This document shows positions 1 through 7,000 of a DNA stretch of 9,911 bases, one piece after another (the first letter of the stretch is position 1; every line of letters starts with the position of its first letter). The notes under the pieces were generated by a model. That model was not told the DNA's origin. It made no database searches and was given only the letters and a program-made list of their open reading frames with translations. A program made the position numbers and the translations under genes. The stretch is from an uncultured Bacteroidales bacterium (GTDB taxonomy: Bacteria > Bacteroidota > Bacteroidia > Bacteroidales > P3), in NCBI GenBank assembly GCA_947176325.1, contig CAMWQD010000030.1:1-9911 (forward strand). The letters run 5' to 3'.

Positions 1-2966
1 GAATGCGACACCGCCGTATTCGTGTCCGAAGTCAATACCCAACGGTCGAATTCGTAGCCGTCGTTGGGAACGGCCTTCACCGTCACCATGCTGCCGTAAG
101 AAGGACGGTTGTTGTAGGCCTCCACATACCCGTGCCGCAAATCTTCGGATTCGGCCCTGAACCTTTTGGTTTCCGGAACAAAATCGGCATACACCAGCGT
201 ATCGCAACTTATGGGGAAGGTGTATTCCGCCGAACGCGACAATCGTTTGCCCCAGGCATCGCGCCATTGGGAAAAAACATAGTTCGGTTCGGGCGTCGCC
301 CTCAGGGAAACCGGCGTTCCATAGCCGAACTGGGCGAAAGCGACGCCGGCCTGCACCCTGCCCTGCTCCGTATTGGAGGAAAACGCCTGCAAGGTATAGG
401 GCGTCGGCTCAAAATAAACGCGCACCTGATAAGCCCTGTCCATACGGATTCCTGCAAAATTCTCGCGCAAGGTGTCGAACTTGCCGTCTTCGCGTTCCCA
501 CAACAGATACTTCAACGCAAAGCCGTCGGCGGGCTCCATTTGCAGAATGGCCTCGGTGAGATAGGGAAAGCTGCCCGTGCCGCGCACGCTGCCGGAACCT
601 TCGGGCGTCACCGCCGCGGTGAGGGAGAACCTGTCTGATGAGAACTGCGCCGCAAGCCGTTCCTCTTCGTGCACGGCAAAGACATAGGGATTATCTTTCG
701 ACAGGCATTGTTTCTTCAAGGTATCGTCGGCCCGATACCAGCCTGCAAAGACATAGCCGTAGGCCGGTTCGGCTTCCAGCGTGGCGTTCTTGCCATATTC
801 GTAGCGTCCGTCGCCACGCACGGCACCGTGTTCCCTGCCACCCCATATCTCCACTTCCACCGGCAAGGTGTCGGGAACAAAATAGGCCTGTACCGTAATG
901 TCTTCGAGCGATTGCAGTTGCAGACGGGGCGATTTTTCCGCCATGATGTTGCCCTCGGCGTCTTTCCAATAGCCGAAAGCATAGCCCTTGGCGGGTTTCG
1001 CCTCCAATTCCATCCACAGTTCGTGACGGTAATTGCCTTGGTTGAGCACTTCCCCGCAAGAGGCCTGCGGTTTCACCGTGGCCGATATATGGTGTGAATT
1101 GGGATTGAAATAGCCCACGATTTGGGTCTCCCCGCGCACCACATAAACCGCCTCGCTGCTGCGTGAATAGAGCGAATCTCTAGGCTTGCCGTCTTTGGTG
1201 TAGTGGATGCGCCATTGGGTAAACGCATAGCCCTCCTTAACCGGATTCGCCTCCAGATGCAAGGTGTCGCCGTAATAGACTTCCCGGGTGTGCATCGTTC
1301 CGAAAGCGCCCTTGTCGATACGCACCTGCCCTATCGGGGAGGAACCTTCGGTCATCAGGATGAAGGAGTAGCGCAAAGGCGTGAAACGGGCATAGACCGT
1401 GGTGTCGGCCTTTACCAACAGGTTCAGGCGGCTGTCTTTGGTTCCGGCGTTCTGCAGGGCGTCTTCCCACTGCACGAAACGGTAGCCGTAGGCAGGTTCC
1501 GCCGTCAAGGCGGCATACGAACCCGAAGCATACAGACCCTGCCCCTGCACCTTTCCTGCCCGGGCGGGAACGCTCACGGCCTGAATGTTCCTGCGGCGCT
1601 CGCTGAATACGGCAATCCGCGCCATATCCTGCAATACTTCCACCTTGCAGGGATTTTCTTCCGAAACCTTGTCGATATTCAGACCGCGCCTTACGCCCCA
1701 ATAGAGAAATTCATAACCGGCTTTCGCCTCCGCCTCCAACACGGCGGTATCGAAATGGGAATACACGCCCGCCCCGCTTACCGTTCCGTAATCTTCGGGC
1801 TGCATCGAAAGGCTCACTTCATGTTTTTTCAGCGAAAACAAAGCCCTGTATCGCCTGTCCCTGCCCTCTTCGATAGAAAACACCAAAGGATTCTGCCGCA
1901 CGGTATCCGAAAAACCGTGGTCGATTCTGACCCATGCCACGAAATCGTAATAATCGAGCGGCCTGGCACGAAGCGTCACCTGCGTCCTGAACGGATAGAC
2001 GCCCGCGCCCTCCAACGTTCCTGCACCTGCGGGCACGGCCTCCAAAGCAATATTGTATTCTTCCACGGCAAACCATGCGGTATAGGACAAATCTTCCGTC
2101 AAGCGGCCTTCTTCCAACACCGTAAACGGGTTGTCCTCATATTCCCGTCCGTCCTTATCCGACTTCCAATACAGGAACTCATAGCCGCGGTTGGGCTCGG
2201 CCTGCAGGATAATGGTGGTATTGTCGCGGGCCGCGGAATAACGGCCTCCCCCCGAAAGGATACCGGCATCCACGATATTGGACGCCACGGAAACCGTATG
2301 ATATTCCTGCGTAAAGACCGCAACAAGGTTGCGTCTTTTCTGCGCCGTGAACGTATAGACAGGCTCCTTGCTCACCGTATCGCGGCCTTCCAGCCACGCC
2401 ACGAACTGGCAATAGGGAAACGGAGTGGCGGTTACCCTCACACTGCTTTCGGATTCATACAGACCGCTTCCGCTCACGCTTCCCAAATCGGATTGCTGCG
2501 TGGAAACCGCAATGCTCACCTTTTCGCGCTCGAACTTGGCGGTAATCCGCATATCCTGCACGATATTGAACTGGTAACTCTCATTTCGCGAAAGCAAAAC
2601 GCCCTCCGAATAGTAACCTTCAAACGAATAGCCTTCGTCGGGAGAGGCTTCCAAACGCACCCTCGCGTTATGCTCGAAAGTATATCTTCCCGATTGGGTT
2701 TCCACCGTTCCGTTTCCCTCCACCTCCAATTCCAAGCGATAGGTGTTTATGGCGAAATAGGCTTTCAAGGTTCGGTCGCGGTCTGCCGTAAAACGGTAGG
2801 TGGCACCTGCACCGGCCACCGTTTCTCCGTTTTCTTCCCAACGGTCGAAATGATAGCCCGTAAAAGGAAGCGCCGTTACCACCGCCTCGCCGCCTTCCTT
2901 ATACGCACCGCTGCCCGTCACCGAACCTTGGTCGGGATTGGCGCTCTGGGCGGAAATCGTATAACC
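1..2966 (-). repeat. Protein repeat array in second gene: 12 full plus 1 partial InlB B-type repeats
   Basis: Translated repeats have approximate residue boundaries 361-431, 432-506, 507-578, 579-660, 661-737, 738-814, 815-888, 889-980, 981-1056, 1057-1135, 1136-1212, 1213-1289 and 1290 to the edge. Each starts with a beta strand of alternating hydrophobics, then a G.V.G.G.Y turn, a strand ending in L.A.P, the GY.F..W core, and a final hydrophobic A.F strand. Repeat 8 is longer, at 92 residues, with extra sequence in the first hairpin and before the last strand. The repeats are recognisable as protein but not as near-identical DNA, so amplification looks old. The match is to the divergent InlB B-repeat family in the Flg_new_2 sense; membership was judged by eye. 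Confidence 0.85.
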
Positions 2967-4046
2967 GCGCATCAGCACGATGTCTTCGGTGCAAGGCTCG
3001 CTCAACACGTTGCGGTCTATGCCGCGCAAACGCACTTTGTAATGTTCGCCCAAGGGAGTGGTGGCGGGAATGGTGGCCGTCAGCACGCCGCTTTCCTCGG
3101 TTTCCATGCTGCCGATAACCACCGGATTGGAAAAATTGCCGTCGGCATCCGAAAGCTCGGCCACCACGCGGCTTTTCTGTGCCGAATTGGAGTTGAGCGC
3201 CAGCGTGCCCTTCACGGTAAACGGAATGCTGATAGAGGCTTCTCCGTTACGCATATTGAAACTCGTAACGGGGAGTTTGCCGAGCGTAACCGTGGGATTA
3301 TAGACAAACAGAATATCGTCCACCCAAAGTTGCGCCGCACCGCCGCCGGGTTGCTTGTTGGTTGTAATGGAAACCAAGATATAACGGGCATCCTTGCTGC
3401 CGCAGCCGCTGCGGTCGAACGGCACGCTGTAACGCACCCAGCCCCCGTCTTGCTTGGTGGGATTGGCCAAGGCGATGGCCACGGCCTGGTTCATATTCGT
3501 TCCGGGGTCTATCGTGGCATTGTCGTTATGGATAATCGCCTTCACCTGCCCTTGGTCGGAGGCACTGTTCGGCGCATATTTGACCCATACCACCATGGAA
3601 TCCGGCACTACCGTAAACGGGAAATTAAAGCCTTCCGCAGCACGGTCGGTAAAGTTATAGTTGCTGGCATCGGTGGCCGTAGCGCTTCCCATATTGATAC
3701 GCCCGGTGGTAACATTGCCGTTGGCATTGATGCCGAGTATAGTGGTAGAATAAACCCGCATGCCATACATTCCCGCCGTACCCGGTCTTCTTTCGGTGGT
3801 TCTTTCCAAACGTTGATCCTTGCCCTGATCCACGATACCGCCTGCGGTCTTGGCGGTCATAAACGAATTCCAACCCACCGGTTCCACGTTCTTTGAACCC
3901 AGATTGTCGTAGTCTTCGAAACCGCGGTTAAGCAACTGCTGGGTTCCGTTCACCGACTGCGCCGAAACTTCCGGCAACACGCAGAAAAGACCGAGGACCG
4001 ACAAAAACAGTCCGAGTAACTTGCCCAAAGATATGTGTGTGTTCAT
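1..4046 (-). CDS. Giant exported InlB-type repeat protein, second of a tandem pair (3' end outside window)
   Basis: This reading frame opens with ATG at 4046 and stays open for 1348 codons to the left edge, so the C-terminus is missing. Residues 1-29 form a Sec signal peptide: a hydrophobic LLGLFLSVLGLFCVL core, then probable cleavage after EVSA, with no lipobox. Residues 31-252 resemble a PCMD-type beta-sandwich (GWNSF at 58-62, PDSMVVWVK at 148-156, LWVDDILF at 240-247). Residues 253-360 are Ig-like, with LSDADGNF at 298-305. From residue 361 there are 12 full repeats and part of a 13th of the divergent InlB B-repeat type, each with a GxVxGxGxY hairpin, a GYxFxxW core and an xxAxF end. I chose the start because it gives the signal peptide and follows an AGGAG element. 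The gene lies 14 nt after the upstream paralog, which implies co-transcription. A surface stalk or adhesin role is inference; no catalytic motif is visible. Any cell-surface anchor would lie beyond the window. Confidence 0.95.
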   Translation of the reverse strand, partial: MNTHISLGKLLGLFLSVLGLFCVLPEVSAQSVNGTQQLLNRGFEDYDNLGSKNVEPVGWNSFMTAKTAGGIVDQGKDQRLERTTERRPGTAGMYGMRVYSTTILGINANGNVTTGRINMGSATATDASNYNFTDRAAEGFNFPFTVVPDSMVVWVKYAPNSASDQGQVKAIIHNDNATIDPGTNMNQAVAIALANPTKQDGGWVRYSVPFDRSGCGSKDARYILVSITTNKQPGGGAAQLWVDDILFVYNPTVTLGKLPVTSFNMRNGEASISIPFTVKGTLALNSNSAQKSRVVAELSDADGNFSNPVVIGSMETEESGVLTATIPATTPLGEHYKVRLRGIDRNVLSEPCTEDIVLMRGYTISAQSANPDQGSVTGSGAYKEGGEAVVTALPFTGYHFDRWEENGETVAGAGATYRFTADRDRTLKAYFAINTYRLELEVEGNGTVETQSGRYTFEHNARVRLEASPDEGYSFEGYYSEGVLLSRNESYQFNIVQDMRITAKFEREKVSIAVSTQQSDLGSVSGSGLYESESSVRVTATPFPYCQFVAWLEGRDTVSKEPVYTFTAQKRRNLVAVFTQEYHTVSVASNIVDAGILSGGGRYSAARDNTTIILQAEPNRGYEFLYWKSDKDGREYEDNPFTVLEEGRLTEDLSYTAWFAVEEYNIALEAVPAGAGTLEGAGVYPFRTQVTLRARPLDYYDFVAWVRIDHGFSDTVRQNPLVFSIEEGRDRRYRALFSLKKHEVSLSMQPEDYGTVSGAGVYSHFDTAVLEAEAKAGYEFLYWGVRRGLNIDKVSEENPCKVEVLQDMARIAVFSERRRNIQAVSVPARAGKVQGQGLYASGSYAALTAEPAYGYRFVQWEDALQNAGTKDSRLNLLVKADTTVYARFTPLRYSFILMTEGSSPIGQVRIDKGAFGTMHTREVYYGDTLHLEANPVKEGYAFTQWRIHYTKDGKPRDSLYSRSSEAVYVVRGETQIVGYFNPNSHHISATVKPQASCGEVLNQGNYRHELWMELEAKPAKGYAFGYWKDAEGNIMAEKSPRLQLQSLEDITVQAYFVPDTLPVEVEIWGGREHGAVRGDGRYEYGKNATLEAEPAYGYVFAGWYRADDTLKKQCLSKDNPYVFAVHEEERLAAQFSSDRFSLTAAVTPEGSGSVRGTGSFPYLTEAILQMEPADGFALKYLLWEREDGKFDTLRENFAGIRMDRAYQVRVYFEPTPYTLQAFSSNTEQGRVQAGVAFAQFGYGTPVSLRATPEPNYVFSQWRDAWGKRLSRSAEYTFPISCDTLVYADFVPETKRFRAESEDLRHGYVEAYNNRPSYGSMVTVKAVPNDGYEFDRWVLTSDTNTAVSH
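2967..3956 (-). other. N-terminal PCMD-like module plus Ig-like domain of second gene
   Basis: Residues 31-252 begin with RGFEDYDN and GWNSF and end with QLWVDDILFVY, in the same order as the upstream paralog. Residues 253-360 carry LSDADGNF, a TATIPA strand and a HYKVRLRG strand, a close fit to the Ig-like pattern seen in the paralog. Seventeen bases over the LWVDD motif (3315-3331) are identical to 8975-8991 in the first gene, the longest shared DNA stretch I noticed between them. This supports common descent. Ligand specificity cannot be read from the sequence. Confidence 0.6.
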
Positions 4047-4054
4047 CGTTTTCT

Positions 4055-4059
4055 CTCCT
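4055..4059 (-). promoter_or_regulatory. Shine-Dalgarno-like AGGAG before second gene
   Basis: The 14-nt gap between the stop of the first gene and the ATG of the second contains AGGAG, with 8 nt between it and the ATG. Bacteroidota genes often lack such a site, and the first gene has only an A-rich leader without one. The site supports the start at 4046 and suggests efficient initiation or re-initiation on a shared transcript. Confidence 0.55.
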
Positions 4060-4060
4060 A

Positions 4061-7000
4061 TTACTTAGCCATGCGGCGGGTTCTGGCATCGAGCTTCATC
4101 GGACGCGTAACCGTAAGGGTGTCTTCGGTCTGAACCGATATCGGGGTATCCGAGCCTTCTTCGAACCAACCAATGAATTCGTATCCTTTCCGAACCGTAA
4201 CTTTCAACTTGACGCTTTCACCCTTATGGAACGAGCCCGAACCGCTCAACGCGCTCAAGCCTTCGGGGGTGGAGCTGCGCAAGGTAACATAATACACATC
4301 GGGCATGAAATGCGCCACCGTGCGCGAAGCCGTTTCCCGGGTCACTTCCATTTGCTGTTGCGTGCCTACAACGCTATCGCCCACGCTCCAATAGGCAAAG
4401 TGGAAGTTTTCTTTCGGAGTGGCCTGCAGACTCACCGTGGCCGAATTTTCAGATTCTTCCGCCACAAGGATTTCTCCGCCTTCCGCCCTGTTCAGGATAG
4501 GTGAAGCCGGGATGACAATTTTTTCGAAAACGGCGGTCAAGGCCAAGTCCGAAACGGAAGCCCATAGCAGCGTATCGCGTTCGGAAAACAATTTGTTTCC
4601 GTGATACCATGCCTGAAGACGATAGCCCTCCGCAGGCGTGGCGACAAGCAAAGCGGTGGTATCGAAACCATACTCGCCGCTGCCCGAAACTTCACCCTCG
4701 CCCTCGGCCTGCAAATCTATCTTGTATTGAACCTCCTGCCATTCGGCATACAAGGCTGTATCGCACGTAAGCGGCAACACGAAACCCTGTGCATCGGAAA
4801 CCGTTTCGCCCGCCTCGTTTTTCCAAGCCACAAAACGGTATCCGGCAGGTGTGCCGCCCGTCCAAATGTTCACACGGCTTCCGTTCACATATCCGCCGGC
4901 GCCGAACACCTCCACGTCTTCAATCCTCGAAGCCAAACGCACTTGGAAGGTATCGGGTTCAAACACCGCCACTATATCGCGGTTCTGCCGCATGGCAAGC
5001 GAAATTTCAGCTTCGCGGCCAATTTCCATGCCGTATTCTTTCCATACCGTGAAATGATAGCCGGGAGCGGCTTCCGCCACCAATTCCGCCATACTGCCGT
5101 GTTCGTAAGAGCCTGCGCCCTTCACATATCCTTTGCCTTCCGTTTCCACCTGCAACAAGCGGCTCGCGGGTTTAAAAAAGGCCCAAAGAACCTCATAGTC
5201 TTTCATCACCTGATATTGCATGCACGCATCGAATGAAACCGTATCCCTCCCGTATAAATCGCGGCTCCAATAGTCAAACTCCACACTGTCGTTCCACGTA
5301 AAAGCCACCAAAGGCACCGTGGAGCCGTAGGGATATTCGCCCGTTCCTTCAACGTCACCTTCTCTCAAGTCTATAGCGAGTGTGTAAATTTTATAGGATT
5401 GAGGCTGGAACACCGCCCGTATCTCCATAGCCGAATCCACCTGCAACACATACGCGCTGTCGTAGGAAAGCACCTCATCGCCCGCCATATACGCATAAAA
5501 ACGGTAGTGCGTATCCGCTTCCGCCCGCAAGGAAATGAAAGAGCCATATTTATATTCTCCCCCGCCCTGCACCTTTCCGGCTTCGGCAGGTTCCACCGAA
5601 AGCGAAACAGGATAGGTCATCGTATCGAAAACCGCCGTCAGCGAACTTCCCCCCTGCGGGAAAAAGACATTGTTTTCATCGTCCCATTCTTCTTCCAAGC
5701 CCGTAACATCCACACGCATCCATTTGGCAAACTTCATTCCCTTGACGGGCACGGCCTGCAAGCGGAGGCTGTCCTCGTAGAGCACCTTCACTTCGCCCTG
5801 CATCTGACCGTCTCTGTATCGGATCATGCCGCTGTTTTCGGGATACACCGACAGATTGGTGAGCACGGGCAGAGGTTCGAAATAGGCGGTGACCTGAAGC
5901 GGCTCGGTTACCGTAAACGTCCATGTGTGCTGAAGGCTCAACATACGCCCTTCCTGATCATGCCAGCCGGCAAAATCATAACGAAGGTCGTGAGAAATGC
6001 TCAAGGTGCAGGTGGAAAGATATTTGTAGGAGCCGCTGCCGCTCACTTCGCCCCGAAGCGGATTCTGCGCCACTCCCGTAATCAGGAATTCCACCGAGTC
6101 GAAAACCGCCACCAACGTGGTATCGGTTCTTGCCGTAAAAACAAGGGAGGAAGCGTTTCCTACACGCACACCCTCCGTGTTTTCCCAATGGGAGAACGTA
6201 TAGCCGTAGGAGGCTTGCGCCGCAGCGGACGCAGGCACGTCATAGAACACCTCGCCGCAACGCACACGCCCCGCATCCTCCGGTTCTATGCGGAATTTCG
6301 CTTTCAGTTTGGCCGGACGCATCACGGCGGTTAAGGTTTCCGCGCCTTCCACATCATGCAGATAGGGATTCTGCCGGCTCACCGTATCGCCCTCCTTGTT
6401 GAGCCAACAAGCCACTTCGTAGCCCTTGGCGGCATAGGCATAGACATTGGCGTTATAGGCATATTGGTATTCGCCCGCCCCATAGAGGGAATCCACCTTG
6501 GCGGGGTCGTTGGCTTTCACCTTAATTTCATATCGGTTTTCCTTGAAGCGCGCCACAAAATAGCGGTCGGAAGTGAGTTTTATCGAGAATTTCGAGGCTT
6601 TTTCAAACAACGTATCCGCTTCGTACCATCCCAAGAAGTTATAGCCCTCGGAGGTATCCACGCTTACGTTCACCAAGGCATCGGCGGTATAACGCCCGCT
6701 TCCTTTGAGCACGCCCGCTTCCAAAGGCTTCACGAACAGGCTCACCGAATAACGGACAAGTTCGAAACGCGCGGTCAAGACCGTATCGCGGGCTGCCGAA
6801 AAACCTTCCTGCGGATAGGTGCTGCAAAGATTGCCCGCCGCATCATACCAACCCGCAAATTCATAACCGCTATGCGGCACGGCCTGAATCTGCACGTAAT
6901 CCATATATTCCACCTGCCGTTCCTGCAACTGATCCGCAGGATTCCCCACCCATACATCGCCTTCCGCATCGGCCTGCACTTTCACTTGAAACGTCTGCGG

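Noticed and set aside
1203..3896. An 897-codon open frame on the plus strand.
   Set aside because: It lies in exact codon-complementary register with the second giant gene and ends opposite the Ser51 TCA codon. Its translation is rich in His, Arg and Gly without domain pattern, and the minus-strand frame has signal peptide and repeats. It is a by-product of codon bias.
4061..4100. A frameshift that cut off a C-terminal sorting domain from the first gene.
   Set aside because: Reading the two other frames from the last repeat into the gap gives no repeat ending or sorting-domain pattern, and the next gene starts at once with its own signal peptide.
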